A stretch of DNA of 64,000 nt from JAOBAU01 sp034667465 (GCA_034667465.1 JAXDJV010000021.1:62001-126000); one strand, 5' to 3'. Shown: positions 49,000 through 57,971, counted from the first letter of the stretch. The notes: generated from the sequence alone by a model not told the origin. Numbers and translations are program-made.

Positions 49000-50751
49000 A
49001 TGTGCGGGATCAGCGCGGTCTTCGCGTATCACCCCGACGCGCCGCCGGTCGATCGGGATGAAGTCGAGGCGATCACGCAGCGGATGTATCCGCGCGGACC
49101 CGACGCCGGCGGCACCTGGTTCTCCGATGACGGCCGCGCCGGCCTCGGCAGCCGGCGGCTCGCCATCATCGATCTCTCGCCCGACGGCATCCAGCCGATG
49201 ACCGACGTCTCCGGCCAGCTCGTCATCGTTTTCAACGGCGAGATCTACAACCATCGCGATCTCCGCAAGCGCCTCGAGCGCAACGGCGCGCGCTTCCGCT
49301 CGCACTCCGATACCGAAGTGCTGCTGGAGATGTACAAACATGACGGTCCGGCGATGGTCGATCTGCTGCGCGGCATGTACGCGTTCACGATTCTCGACAA
49401 GCGCGACGGGAGGCTGTTCGTCGCGCGCGATCCGTACGGGATCAAGCCGCTCTACATCGCCGACGACGGACGAACGGTGCGCATCGCGTCGCAGGTGAAA
49501 GGGCTGCTCGCCGGCGGCCGCGTTTCGCGCGCGCCGGATCCCGCGGGCGTGGCGGGATTCTTCGTCACCGGCAGCGTGCCGGAACCATTCACGACGTACG
49601 CGGCGATCCGCGCCGTCGAAGCGGGAAGCTGTTTCTTCGTCGATGCGAATGGTCCGTCGGCCGCGCGCTGCCACTACTCGATCGCCGAGATTTATCAGCG
49701 CGCGCATTCACAGGAGGCGGTCGCCACGCTCGTAGAGCCGGCCACGCTTCTCGGCGAGTTCGTGCACGAATCGCTCGCGTATCACCTGGTCTCCGATGTA
49801 CCGGTCGGCGCGTTCCTTTCGGCCGGAATCGATTCGACGACGCTCGTTGCGCTGATGGCCGAGGCGCGAAGGGAAGCGCCGAGAACAATCACGCTTTCGT
49901 TTGAGGAGTTTCGCGGACGGGAACAGGATGAAGCGCCGCTGGCAGCGCGCTTCGCCGCGGAGATCGGCGCGCCGCACACGACGCGCATCGTCACGCGCGA
50001 AGAATTTCTCGCCGATATGCCGCGATTTTTCGATCAGATGGATCAGCCGACCATCGACGGCACGAACACCTGGTTCGTCAGCAAGGCGGCCGCCGAACAA
50101 AAGCTGAAGGTCGCGATCTCCGGCCTCGGCGGCGACGAGCTGTTCGGCAGCTATCCGTCATTTCGCGAGCTGCCGCGCATCGTCCGGCTGGCACGCGTAC
50201 CGTTCGCGACGCGACTGCTGCGCAATCCGAAAGCGAAGAGCATCGCGCGATATGGACGGAGTCTCGCCGGCGCGTATCTCGTGAAACGCGGTCTCTTCAT
50301 GCCGGAGGAACTTCCGCTCGTGCTCGGCGAAGAAGCGGCCCGCGAAGGTTTGGAGCGATTGAACATCGTCGAAAGAATTCGCAGCGTCCTCGACGTCGAT
50401 CCCGGCACCGACTTCGGACGGATCGCCGCGCTCGAATCGGCGCTCTACATGCGCAACCAGCTGCTGCGCGATACCGACTGGGCGAGCATGGCGCATTCGC
50501 TCGAAGTGCGCACGCCGCTCGTCGACGCGTTCCTCCTTCGCCAGATCGCGCCGCTCCTCGTCGTCGGCGGCTCGAAATCGAAAGATCATTTTGCGGCGAG
50601 CGCCCGGCCGCCGCTTCCCGATTACCTTCGCAATCGCCGCAAGACCGGCTTCAGCGTTCCACTGAAAGAGTGGCTCAATCTGCCGCCGGACGGAACGACG
50701 ACGCGGATGCGTTCCTGGGCGCGCCACGTCTTCGAGCGAGTCGGATCGTGA
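49000..50751 (+). CDS. Asparagine synthase (glutamine-hydrolysing), copy 1
   Basis: The N-terminal glutaminase domain begins MCGISAVFAYH with catalytic C2 and contains RGPDAGGTW and FNGEIYNHRDLRKRL. The C-terminal ATP-pyrophosphatase domain has LSAGIDSTT (a variant of SGGxDS), SGLGGDELFG and HSLEVRTPLVD. The length is 583 aa. Copies inside glycan clusters are thought to amidate sugars or intermediates rather than make free asparagine; this copy sits between a WecA-like gene and a GT4 gene. GTGA overlap couples it to the next gene. Confidence 0.88.
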   Translation: MCGISAVFAYHPDAPPVDRDEVEAITQRMYPRGPDAGGTWFSDDGRAGLGSRRLAIIDLSPDGIQPMTDVSGQLVIVFNGEIYNHRDLRKRLERNGARFRSHSDTEVLLEMYKHDGPAMVDLLRGMYAFTILDKRDGRLFVARDPYGIKPLYIADDGRTVRIASQVKGLLAGGRVSRAPDPAGVAGFFVTGSVPEPFTTYAAIRAVEAGSCFFVDANGPSAARCHYSIAEIYQRAHSQEAVATLVEPATLLGEFVHESLAYHLVSDVPVGAFLSAGIDSTTLVALMAEARREAPRTITLSFEEFRGREQDEAPLAARFAAEIGAPHTTRIVTREEFLADMPRFFDQMDQPTIDGTNTWFVSKAAAEQKLKVAISGLGGDELFGSYPSFRELPRIVRLARVPFATRLLRNPKAKSIARYGRSLAGAYLVKRGLFMPEELPLVLGEEAAREGLERLNIVERIRSVLDVDPGTDFGRIAALESALYMRNQLLRDTDWASMAHSLEVRTPLVDAFLLRQIAPLLVVGGSKSKDHFAASARPPLPDYLRNRRKTGFSVPLKEWLNLPPDGTTTRMRSWARHVFERVGS

Positions 50752-51809
50752 AGATCCTCCTGCTTTGCACCGACGCGTACGGCGGTCACGGCGGCATCGC
50801 TCTCTTCAATCGCGAGCTGGTCAGCGCGCTCGCGGAGTTGCCGGAGTGCGAACAGATCGTCGTCGTGCCGCGCGTCATCGTGCACGAGCGCGAGCCGATT
50901 CCCGACAACGTGCAATTCGTCTTCGCCGCCGCGCGCGGCCGCGTCTCCTGGGTGCGCGCGCTGCTGCGCGTGCTGCGCGAAACGAAGTTCGACCTCGTCA
51001 TCTGCGGACACGTGAATCTCCTGCCGCTTGCGCGTCTGGCGCGGCAGCAGCCGCTCCTCATCACGCATGGAATCGAAGCGTGGAAGCCGCTGCGCGATCC
51101 GCTGTCGAATCGGCTCATTCACGGCGTGCGCGGCGTCGTGTCGGTCAGCGCGCTGACTCGCGACCGGCTGCTGAGCTGGTCGCACTTCGCCGGTCAGACG
51201 TTCGTGCTGCCGAATGCGGTTCGCGCGGAGAAGTACGGGATTCGGCCGAAAAATCCGGCGCTCGTCGAGCGCTACATGCTCGCCGGAAAACGGGTGCTGC
51301 TCACGCTCGGACGAATCGTCGCCGCCGAGCGCTACAAAGGATTCGACGAAGTGCTGGAAGTGCTGCCGCAGCTCGATGACGACGTCGTCTACGTCGTCGC
51401 CGGACGCGGCAGCGACGTCGATCGGCTCGCACAAAAAGCGCGCGACCTCGGCGTCGCCGATCGGACGATCTTCACCGGCTTCATCGAAGAGCGTGAGAAG
51501 GCCGATCTCTACAACCTCGCGGATGTCTACGTGATGCCGTCACGCGGCGAAGGATTCGGCTTCGTCTTTCTCGAAGCGATGGCGTGCGGCGTGCCGGTCA
51601 TCGGCAGCTGCCACGACGGCGGACGCGAAGCGCTGCGCGGCGGCGAGCTCGGCACGCTCGTCGATCCGTCGAACCTTGCGGCGATCCGCGTCGCCATCAT
51701 CGACGCGCTCGCGCAAAAAGAGCGGCACGTGCCGGAGGGACTTTCGTTCTTCGCGTTCGAGCGCTTCAGCGAGCGCGTGCACGAGATCGTTCGTCGCGTA
51801 ACCGCCTGA
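50748..51809 (+). CDS. Family 4 glycosyltransferase, 353 aa
   Basis: GT-B fold: the N-terminal KILLLCTDAYGGHGGIALFNRELV, the C-terminal LTLGRIVAAERYKGFDEVL, then GRGSDVDRL and PSRGEGFGFVFLEAMACGVPVIGS with the conserved E-x(7)-E donor-binding pattern. GTG 50748 overlaps the asparagine synthase stop. The last 44 bp overlap the convergent GT2 gene. It acts in the second polysaccharide region; the sugar is unknown. Confidence 0.88.
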   Translation: MKILLLCTDAYGGHGGIALFNRELVSALAELPECEQIVVVPRVIVHEREPIPDNVQFVFAAARGRVSWVRALLRVLRETKFDLVICGHVNLLPLARLARQQPLLITHGIEAWKPLRDPLSNRLIHGVRGVVSVSALTRDRLLSWSHFAGQTFVLPNAVRAEKYGIRPKNPALVERYMLAGKRVLLTLGRIVAAERYKGFDEVLEVLPQLDDDVVYVVAGRGSDVDRLAQKARDLGVADRTIFTGFIEEREKADLYNLADVYVMPSRGEGFGFVFLEAMACGVPVIGSCHDGGREALRGGELGTLVDPSNLAAIRVAIIDALAQKERHVPEGLSFFAFERFSERVHEIVRRVTA

Positions 51810-52767
51810 TCCGCTCCGCCGGCGCGACGCTGCGCAGCTCGTGATAGCGGCGCACCGCCGGCGCGTCGTTCCCCTGCAGCTTTCCCTTTTGCGGCGCGTG
51901 CCAGAGATGGAGAAACGGGATGTAGCCGAAGCGATACGCGCGACCTCCGAGCTCGCCGCGCTCCCAGAATTCGTTGTCCTCGCCACCCCAGCCGACGAAG
52001 CTCTCGTCGAAGCCGCCGATGTCGAAATAGGCGTCGCGCCGCGCGGCGATGCTCGCTCCCTGGAGGTTTTGCACGATCGTCGAAGGAACCGGCGGCGGTA
52101 ACTCACCGCTCTCGAACACGCGCCGCGTCGTCTCCTCATCGAGATAGAACGTGAACCGCTTCAGCTCGAGAAAGTCACAGCCATCGGCGACGCGCGCCAC
52201 GCATTCGGCGGCGTAACGCGCGGGCACGAGCATGTCGTTGTCGTGCAGGATGACGACCGGCGCGCGCGCCGCCTCGACGCCGGCATTGAGCGTCCACGCG
52301 CGGTTGTAGTCGTAGTCGTCACGCGGGATTGGCGTATGGATGTATCGAACCCACGAAGGGAGTTCCCGCTCGATTTCAGGCCGCATCGATTGCTCGACCA
52401 CGACGCATTCGATCGATACATCCCTTTGCCCGGCGATGCTCTTCAGCGTCATCAAAAGGTGCGGCAGCCGCGCAAGGCCGCGATGCCCGATCACGAATGA
52501 AACGTCGGGCTTCTGCGCCGTGACGTCATCGCGCAAAACAATCGGCCACTCCGCAAACGCCGCCCGCATCAACATCGCGCCGGCGCGCGGAAAGACGTGC
52601 GCGATGTGCAGATCGGAAGTGAACTCCCACTCGCAGCGCACCCCCCGCCCATCCGCCGTCACCTTCTCCGCGCGATTGCGCATGTCGCGCCACCGCCCGC
52701 GGCCAAGCGCACGAACGAATCGCGGCAGGTCGTAGAGCAGCGCGCCGGCAACGGTACGAATCGACAT
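51766..52767 (-). CDS. Glycosyltransferase with GT2-like N-terminus and GT7C-like domain, 333 aa
   Basis: A nucleotide-sugar-binding region has VSFVIGHRGLARLPHLLMTL and ILHDNDMLVP (acidic DND motif). FVGWGGEDNEFWERG then matches the galactosyltransferase C-terminal (GT7C-like) GWGGEDxE segment, where D and E contact the acceptor. The length is 333 aa. ATG 52767 has TACCAT 8 nt upstream, just beside a family B palindromic element. The gene runs opposite to the GT4 gene and overlaps its end by 44 bp. Confidence 0.82.
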   Translation of the reverse strand: MSIRTVAGALLYDLPRFVRALGRGRWRDMRNRAEKVTADGRGVRCEWEFTSDLHIAHVFPRAGAMLMRAAFAEWPIVLRDDVTAQKPDVSFVIGHRGLARLPHLLMTLKSIAGQRDVSIECVVVEQSMRPEIERELPSWVRYIHTPIPRDDYDYNRAWTLNAGVEAARAPVVILHDNDMLVPARYAAECVARVADGCDFLELKRFTFYLDEETTRRVFESGELPPPVPSTIVQNLQGASIAARRDAYFDIGGFDESFVGWGGEDNEFWERGELGGRAYRFGYIPFLHLWHAPQKGKLQGNDAPAVRRYHELRSVAPAERIRRLRDERSRARAR

Positions 52768-52775
52768 CGACCGCG

Positions 52776-52781
52776 ATGGTA
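52776..52781 (-). promoter_or_regulatory. Putative -10 for a leaderless GT2/GT7C transcript
   Basis: TACCAT on the minus strand lies 8 nt before ATG 52767. A family B element begins 10 bp beyond it, so the -35 region lies inside the element. Confidence 0.4.
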
Positions 52782-52791
52782 ACGCGGCCAC

Positions 52792-52881
52792 GTCATCCCG
52801 AGCGTAGCGAGGGATCCGGGCGGGAGGGGCGGACCGCAGCGTGCCCCTCCCGCGCAGATCCCTCGCTACGCTCGGGATGAC
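52792..52881. repeat. Palindromic element family B, copy 3
   Basis: A 90-bp copy with ends GTCATCCCGAGCG and CGCTCGGGATGAC and inner words GGGATCCGGGCGGGAGGGGC. Its right end supplies the last residues (SSRA) and the TAG stop of the GT4 gene on the minus strand. Confidence 0.88.
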
Positions 52882-54179
52882 ATGGACGTCACATCGAGCC
52901 GCTCGGCCAGCTCGTCGATCTTCGCGATCGTTTCTCCATCGATCGCGCCGTGATGCGGCCACTCGTCGCCGGGGTTTGCTGGCGACGGCAGACGACCGGT
53001 GAACTTGCGCAGCGCATACGCAGCGTGCGGTGGCAGATGCAGGCGCTCGTACAAGCCGGAAGGCGCCAGCGCCGGCAACGATCCAACCGCGCGCGGAAGC
53101 GCAACGGCTTCGTCGTAGACTTCCGTCCAGCGACGCAGCGAATCGTCGAGAAGGTACGAAGGATCGACGGCGCGTTCGGCAGCAACGGCGAGTTGCGCGA
53201 GCAGCGCATCGTCGAGTCGCGCGATTTGCGCGGCGGCCGCTCGCGTGTCGCCAACGGGGAAAAGCAGCGCGGTTTCGCCTTCGCGCAGTACGTTCTCCGC
53301 GGTCGCGCCGCGATAACGCGAAACTACCGGAACGACTCCGTAATGCATCGCCTGCCAGACCACCTGCGGTCCGGCTTCCGCTGTCGAAAAGAGTACGAGC
53401 ACGTCGAGGTTCGGGAAGACGTTCGTGTAGAGCTCGTCGACCGGCACCTCATCGAGGAACCGCGCGCGTCCGGCCAGTCCGCGCTCCAGCGCTTCGCGCG
53501 CCGGGCCATCGCCCGCAATCGTCAGCTCGTACGCAACGCCAAGCGCATCGAGCTCGCGAGACACATCGATGAGATCGAGCACGCGCTTGTCGTGCGCGTC
53601 GAGTCGTCCGACGTAGCCGATGCGCAATCGATCGGACGGTTTCGGCGAGCGCGCAGACGTCGTCTTCCGCCGCGAGCCGGGCGGGATGTAGCGCAACCGC
53701 TCTTCCGGAAACCGCGCCCACTCCGCGATCAACGCGCGCAGCAGCCGATTGCCGCCGACTGCGAGATCGATAAAGTCGCGCCAGCGGCGGAGATCTTCGA
53801 GCTCGCCGTGCGGGCGGATCGCGCGCAGCATCACCAGCAGTCGCACGTTCGAGCCCGCGAGTTTTTCGCGCGCCACCGCTTCGAGCGTATCGGCGATATT
53901 GATCGGTACGACGAGGTCGGGCTTTACGCGGCGAATCGTGTCGCGCAGTGCGGAGACGCGCGCCTCGCGCGTTCCGTAACGACCATCGACTTCGATCGTT
54001 TCGAACGTGGGATGCGCGGCGCGATAGGCATCGGGATCGTGGAACTTTCGTCCGCGCGCGAGCGCAACCACCGGCTCCCAGCCGCGCGCCGGAAGCGTCG
54101 GGATCAGCTCATCGAGCCACGTTTCGAGTCCGCCTCGCACGTGTGCCGTCTGCGTGACGAACAGCAGCCGCCGCGTCAC
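52866..54179 (-). CDS. Family 4 glycosyltransferase, 437 aa
   Basis: GT-B features: RLLFVTQTAHVRGGLETWLDE at the start of the N-terminal domain (trimmed here), RIGYVGRLDAHDKRVLDL, AGDGPAREAL, and VVWQAMHYGVVPVVSRYRG in the C-terminal domain. The GTG start overlaps the asparagine synthase stop (GTGA, 54176-54179). The C-terminus ends in SMSSRA, encoded by the family B element, so the original stop was probably further on or altered. It is part of a four-gene minus-strand unit with a second asparagine synthase. Confidence 0.85.
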   Translation of the reverse strand: MTRRLLFVTQTAHVRGGLETWLDELIPTLPARGWEPVVALARGRKFHDPDAYRAAHPTFETIEVDGRYGTREARVSALRDTIRRVKPDLVVPINIADTLEAVAREKLAGSNVRLLVMLRAIRPHGELEDLRRWRDFIDLAVGGNRLLRALIAEWARFPEERLRYIPPGSRRKTTSARSPKPSDRLRIGYVGRLDAHDKRVLDLIDVSRELDALGVAYELTIAGDGPAREALERGLAGRARFLDEVPVDELYTNVFPNLDVLVLFSTAEAGPQVVWQAMHYGVVPVVSRYRGATAENVLREGETALLFPVGDTRAAAAQIARLDDALLAQLAVAAERAVDPSYLLDDSLRRWTEVYDEAVALPRAVGSLPALAPSGLYERLHLPPHAAYALRKFTGRLPSPANPGDEWPHHGAIDGETIAKIDELAERLDVTSMSSRA

Positions 54180-56080
54180 GCGCGCAGCGCTCCACGTTCG
54201 TCGCGACGGCCGGCGCGATGCTGCGTCAGCCATTCATCGAGCACCAGCAGCGCCCACAAGCGCCAGCCGTGATCGGCGCCACGTCCATGCGAGCGAAGCA
54301 TCTCGTCGACCGCCGCACCGGCGAACAGTTCGTGCAGCAGCGGCGACGACAACAACCGATCCTGCGTCTCATCGCGCGCGTTCTCCGCGATCCAGTCTTT
54401 GATCGGCACGTCGAAGCCGCGCTTCTTTCGATTGAGAAACTCCGGCGTGAAAAATCGCTCGCCGTTCTTCTTCAGCAGGTACTTGCCCGTCAGCGCATCG
54501 AGCGGCACGTCGTCGCGCAACTCGCCGCCGCTCGGCGACTTCACTTTCAATCGCGCCGGAATGCGCGTGATGACGTCGGTGAAAACGTGATCGATGAGCG
54601 GCACGCGCACCTCGAGGCTGTGACACATGCTGGCGATGTCGACCTTCGGCAGGATGTCGTACGTCAGGTACGAATTCACATCGATGTACTGAAAACGCGC
54701 GACGAGATCGTCGACCGGCGCGAGGCGAAACTGCCCGTCGAACCACTCCCGCGTGCGCGGCATCAGCGAACGAAACTCCGGCCGCCACAACCGCTCGCGC
54801 ATCGTTTCGTTGAAGTACGACGTGTTGCCGTACCAGACGTCTTCCGGCGACGCGAGCGGCGGACGCAGCCCCGCTTTTCGCGCCGCGCCGCCAACCGCGT
54901 GGCGCAACCGCCTGCCGATCGCCGCCGGTTTTCGCTGCGACCAGAGGAGAAACGGGTACGACGTGTAACCGGCGAAGAGCTCGTCGCCGCCGTCACCGGA
55001 GAGCACCATCTTCACGTGACGCGATGCGAGGCGCGACACGTAGTACGTCGGAATCGCGGAGCTGTCGGCCATCGGCTCGCCGAGGTGTCGGACGAGCTGC
55101 GGAAGGACAGACATTGAATCGGGTGTGACGATCTCTTCGTGATGATCGGTGCCGAACTGCCGCGCCACCTGCCGCGCGTATGACGTTTCGTCGTACTCCC
55201 CTTCCGCGTAGCCGATCGAGAACGTCTTCACCGGCTCGCGCAGGATCTCGCTCATGTAGGCGACGACGGTGCTCGAGTCGACGCCGCCGGAAAGGAACGC
55301 GCCGAACGGCACGTCGGAAACGAGATGCGCCTTCACGCTCTCGCGCAACGCCGCGTCGAGCCGCTCCACCCACTCTTCTTCCGACAGCGATTCGTCGGCG
55401 TGAAACTCGAGGTTCCAGTAGCGCTGCGGACCTTCGACGCGGCCGTTCGCGGAGACGCGCATCCAGTGCGCCGGCGGCAGCTTTCGCACTTCGCGAAAGA
55501 TCGTGTACGGCGCCGGGATGTACTGAAACTGCAGATAGAGATCGATCGCCTGCAGTTCCAGCGTCGGCTCGTAATCGGGAAGCGCATCGAACGCCTGCAG
55601 CTCCGACGCGAATGCGAAAACGCCGTGATCCGCGTAGTAGTAAAGCGGCTTGATCCCGAAGCGATCGCGCGCGACGAACAGCTCGCGCTTCTTCACATCC
55701 CACACCGCAAACGCGAACATGCCGCGCAGTCGCTGGAGACAACCTTCGCCCCACTCTTCGTACGCGTGCACGACCGCTTCCGTGTCGCAATGCGTGCGGA
55801 ACGTGTGTCCCTTCGCTTCGAGCTCGCGCCGCAGCTCCGGAAAGTTGTACAGCTCGCCGTTGTACGTAATCCAGAACGTACCGTCTTCGTTCGAGACCGG
55901 CTGCTCGCCGCCGAGCGGATCGATGATCGCCAGCCGCCGATGCCCGAGCGCCACCGGACCGGACGTGTAATTACCGCCGCCGTCCGGACCGCGATGCCGC
56001 AACCGATCGGCCATCGCCGTCGCGTCGCGCGCGTCGGCCGCGCTGCCGTCGAGCCGGAGAAATCCGGCGATCCCGCACAT
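54176..56080 (-). CDS. Asparagine synthase (glutamine-hydrolysing), copy 2
   Basis: MCGIAGFLRLDG with catalytic C2, RHRGPDGGGNY and YNGELYNFPELRREL form the glutaminase domain. FLSGGVDSSTVVAY (the complete SGGxDS motif), SGDGGDELFAGY and HSLEVRVPLID form the synthetase domain. The length is 634 aa. It belongs to a group often found in surface-polysaccharide clusters. ATG 56080 has TAATCT 6 nt upstream; the TAA of that hexamer is the methyltransferase stop codon. It is not a close duplicate of copy 1. Confidence 0.9.
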   Translation of the reverse strand: MCGIAGFLRLDGSAADARDATAMADRLRHRGPDGGGNYTSGPVALGHRRLAIIDPLGGEQPVSNEDGTFWITYNGELYNFPELRRELEAKGHTFRTHCDTEAVVHAYEEWGEGCLQRLRGMFAFAVWDVKKRELFVARDRFGIKPLYYYADHGVFAFASELQAFDALPDYEPTLELQAIDLYLQFQYIPAPYTIFREVRKLPPAHWMRVSANGRVEGPQRYWNLEFHADESLSEEEWVERLDAALRESVKAHLVSDVPFGAFLSGGVDSSTVVAYMSEILREPVKTFSIGYAEGEYDETSYARQVARQFGTDHHEEIVTPDSMSVLPQLVRHLGEPMADSSAIPTYYVSRLASRHVKMVLSGDGGDELFAGYTSYPFLLWSQRKPAAIGRRLRHAVGGAARKAGLRPPLASPEDVWYGNTSYFNETMRERLWRPEFRSLMPRTREWFDGQFRLAPVDDLVARFQYIDVNSYLTYDILPKVDIASMCHSLEVRVPLIDHVFTDVITRIPARLKVKSPSGGELRDDVPLDALTGKYLLKKNGERFFTPEFLNRKKRGFDVPIKDWIAENARDETQDRLLSSPLLHELFAGAAVDEMLRSHGRGADHGWRLWALLVLDEWLTQHRAGRRDERGALRA

Positions 56081-56086
56081 GCGAGG

Positions 56087-56092
56087 AGATTA
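56087..56092 (-). promoter_or_regulatory. Putative -10 overlapping the methyltransferase stop codon
   Basis: TAATCT on the minus strand lies 6 nt before the asparagine synthase ATG. Its first three bases are the upstream gene's TAA stop codon. Confidence 0.45.
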
Positions 56093-56818
56093 TGCGGGCT
56101 TTGTTCCTCGTAACAGGAGCAGGGGCAGCAGGTGACGCGCGATCGGCACCTGCGCCAGCATCTTTTCGAACCCGAGCAGCGGCCGCGCGCGATCGAGAAT
56201 CTGCGGCGGAAAGAATCCGAAACACTTCACCGAAACGTCGTCGAATCCCGCACGACGAAAGAGCTGCGCGTAACCCGAACCACCGTAGCGATACGTCCCA
56301 CGCTCCGCGCTCCAGCTCATGTCAGCACAGGCGAACATCTGAATCAGAAAAAGCGGATTGAGACGATTCGGCTCGACGAAGACGAGCTCGCCGCCCGCCT
56401 TGAGCAGCGGTCGCAGCGCTTCCAGTCCGCGCTGCGCATCGTCGAGATGATGGAGCAGAAAGAAACCGACGATGGCGTCGAATCCCGACCCGACGAGCGA
56501 CGGAGCGTCATACAGGCTACCGGTGCGCAGAGTGAGCTCGGACTCGCCGACTTCCAGTTCTCGCGCGAGCACGGCGAGCCTCTCGAGCATCTCCTGCGAG
56601 AGATCGAGCGCGGTGACGCTCAGCCCTTCGCGCACGAGGTGAAGCGTGAAGCGTCCCGATCCCGCACCGACTTCGAGCACCCGCATCCCCGGCTGCAAAC
56701 CCGCAGCGGCGAATGTCTCATCAACGATGTTCGCCGCGTAGGTGCTGTCCGGGTCGAACTGCAGACGTGTGTGTGGAAGATCGCGGTAATACGCTTTCTG
56801 CCGCTCTTCCCACTTCAC
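56090..56818 (-). CDS. Class I SAM-dependent methyltransferase, 242 aa
   Basis: The Rossmann SAM-binding motif is VLEVGAGSGRFTLHL, followed by ALDLSQEMLERL (acidic ribose-binding residue) and FDAIVGFFLLHHLDD. The remainder has no substrate-specific motif. It might methylate a sugar, a lipid or a quinone; position in the glycan region favours a glycan. The GTG start overlaps the upstream glycosyltransferase stop (GTGA, 56815-56818). Confidence 0.85.
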   Translation of the reverse strand: MKWEERQKAYYRDLPHTRLQFDPDSTYAANIVDETFAAAGLQPGMRVLEVGAGSGRFTLHLVREGLSVTALDLSQEMLERLAVLARELEVGESELTLRTGSLYDAPSLVGSGFDAIVGFFLLHHLDDAQRGLEALRPLLKAGGELVFVEPNRLNPLFLIQMFACADMSWSAERGTYRYGGSGYAQLFRRAGFDDVSVKCFGFFPPQILDRARPLLGFEKMLAQVPIARHLLPLLLLRGTKPA

Positions 56819-57765
56819 GGATAAACGACCGCCGAGTCGAGCACGAACCAGACGTGATCGCGCTGCGGAATCATGTCGAGCTGGCTTCGTCCCTGGAGAA
56901 TGAGAAAGACGAAGAAGAGCGAGAGGCCGATCGCCTGCAGGATCGTCAGCACTGAAAACGAAACGACCGACGTCGCCCAGTTCGGAAACGCGAGATTGGT
57001 TCCGAGCCTGATTGCGATGGCGACCGTCATCAGCACGAATGCGCAGACGACGATGAACGACGTCGCGATCAGCATCCGGACGCCGAGGACGTCGCCGTTG
57101 ACCGCCATTGCACTGAGGCCGTGAGTGACGAGGGCGACGTAGTTCATCTGCGGTTCGCCGGCGAGCCGCTTCCCGCGGGCGGCGTCGATCGTGGTGAACG
57201 GCAGGCGCGCTTTCATGATCCCGCTGACGTAATGGCTCCAGATTTCGGAGACGACGACGAGCCGCCGCAGCAGCGCGAACGGGATGACGCTGAAGTTGCC
57301 GACACGGATGTCGAGGCCGGTCATCAATCGATACAACGTTCGGAACAGCCAGTAAGAGGCGACGAATCCGATTCCTTCCGAACGCTTCGTGCGACGCGCG
57401 AAGACGATGTGCGGCGACGCTTCCGCTCGCGATTGCGCGACGAGCCGCGGCACGTCGGCCGGATCGTCTTCACCATCGGCGTCCATCACCACCACTTCGT
57501 CGCACGCGAGGTTCTCGTGTGCGTAGGCGAGGCCGATGGCGATGGCGCGCTGATGTCCGACATTGCGCCGCAGCGTGAGCAGCCGCGCTTCGTCGATGGC
57601 GCGCGCGTGCTCAACAAGTGATCCTGCCGCAAGCGTGGAACCATCATCGACGATGAGCAGCGACGCGCGCATCGATCCCGCGGAGAGCGAGTCGTCGAGT
57701 CGCGCGATGAGGAGACGGAGCGACTCCCAGTCGTTGAAGACGGGAATGACAATCAGCGTCCGCAC
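56815..57765 (-). CDS. DPM-type family 2 glycosyltransferase with membrane segments, 316 aa
   Basis: RTLIVIPVFNDWESL, LLIVDDGST, the donor motif MDADGEDDP and the NVGHQRAIAIG segment belong to dolichol-phosphate-mannose-synthase-like enzymes. Two C-terminal membrane helices (IATSFIVVCAFVLMTVAIAI and the next) match the ArnC/GtrB layout, which makes undecaprenyl-phosphate-linked sugars for GT-C enzymes such as those downstream. GTG 57765 has TACGAT 6 nt upstream. It diverges from the GT-C-like genes across the 80-bp tandem repeat. Confidence 0.85.
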   Translation of the reverse strand: MRTLIVIPVFNDWESLRLLIARLDDSLSAGSMRASLLIVDDGSTLAAGSLVEHARAIDEARLLTLRRNVGHQRAIAIGLAYAHENLACDEVVVMDADGEDDPADVPRLVAQSRAEASPHIVFARRTKRSEGIGFVASYWLFRTLYRLMTGLDIRVGNFSVIPFALLRRLVVVSEIWSHYVSGIMKARLPFTTIDAARGKRLAGEPQMNYVALVTHGLSAMAVNGDVLGVRMLIATSFIVVCAFVLMTVAIAIRLGTNLAFPNWATSVVSFSVLTILQAIGLSLFFVFLILQGRSQLDMIPQRDHVWFVLDSAVVYP

Positions 57766-57771
57766 CGCAGG

Positions 57772-57777
57772 ATCGTA
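57772..57777 (-). promoter_or_regulatory. Putative -10 for the leaderless DPM-type GT2 transcript
   Basis: TACGAT on the minus strand lies 6 nt before GTG 57765, at the left border of the 80-bp tandem repeat. Confidence 0.4.
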
Positions 57778-57783
57778 ACCTGG

Positions 57784-57943
57784 CGAACCGGTGCCCGACC
57801 CATTCATCCGCCGCGAAGCCGTCCGCCGACGCTGCGCGAACCAACGCAGCGGCACGTTGCCGCCGAACCGGTGCCCGACCCATTCATCCGCCGCGAAGCC
57901 GTCCGTCGACGCTGCGCGAACCAACGCAGCGGCACGTTGCCGC
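57784..57943. repeat. Tandem 80-bp duplication of dispersed repeat family A (copies 4 and 5)
   Basis: Unit 1 (57784-57863) and unit 2 (57864-57943) differ at one position (CCGCCGAC versus CCGTCGAC). Each contains CCGCCGCGAAGCCGTCCG, GACGCTGCGCGAACCAACGC and GGCACGTTGCCG. It fills most of the 214-bp gap between two divergent genes. Confidence 0.92.
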
Positions 57944-57965
57944 TCATCCCGGGCGGTTGCCGCGG

Positions 57966-57971
57966 TACCAT
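57966..57971 (+). promoter_or_regulatory. Putative -10 for a leaderless GT-C-like transcript
   Basis: TACCAT lies 8 nt before ATG 57980. No Shine-Dalgarno is present. Confidence 0.45.

Noticed and set aside
19689..52881. Family B elements as insertion sequences
   Set aside because: They are only 90-98 bp, encode no transposase and show no clear target-site duplication. At most they are non-autonomous palindromic repeats.
52768..52962. Extended N-terminus of the 52767 glycosyltransferase through the family B element
   Set aside because: The extra residues are repeat and antisense of the next gene; ATG 52767 is preceded by TACCAT at 8 nt.
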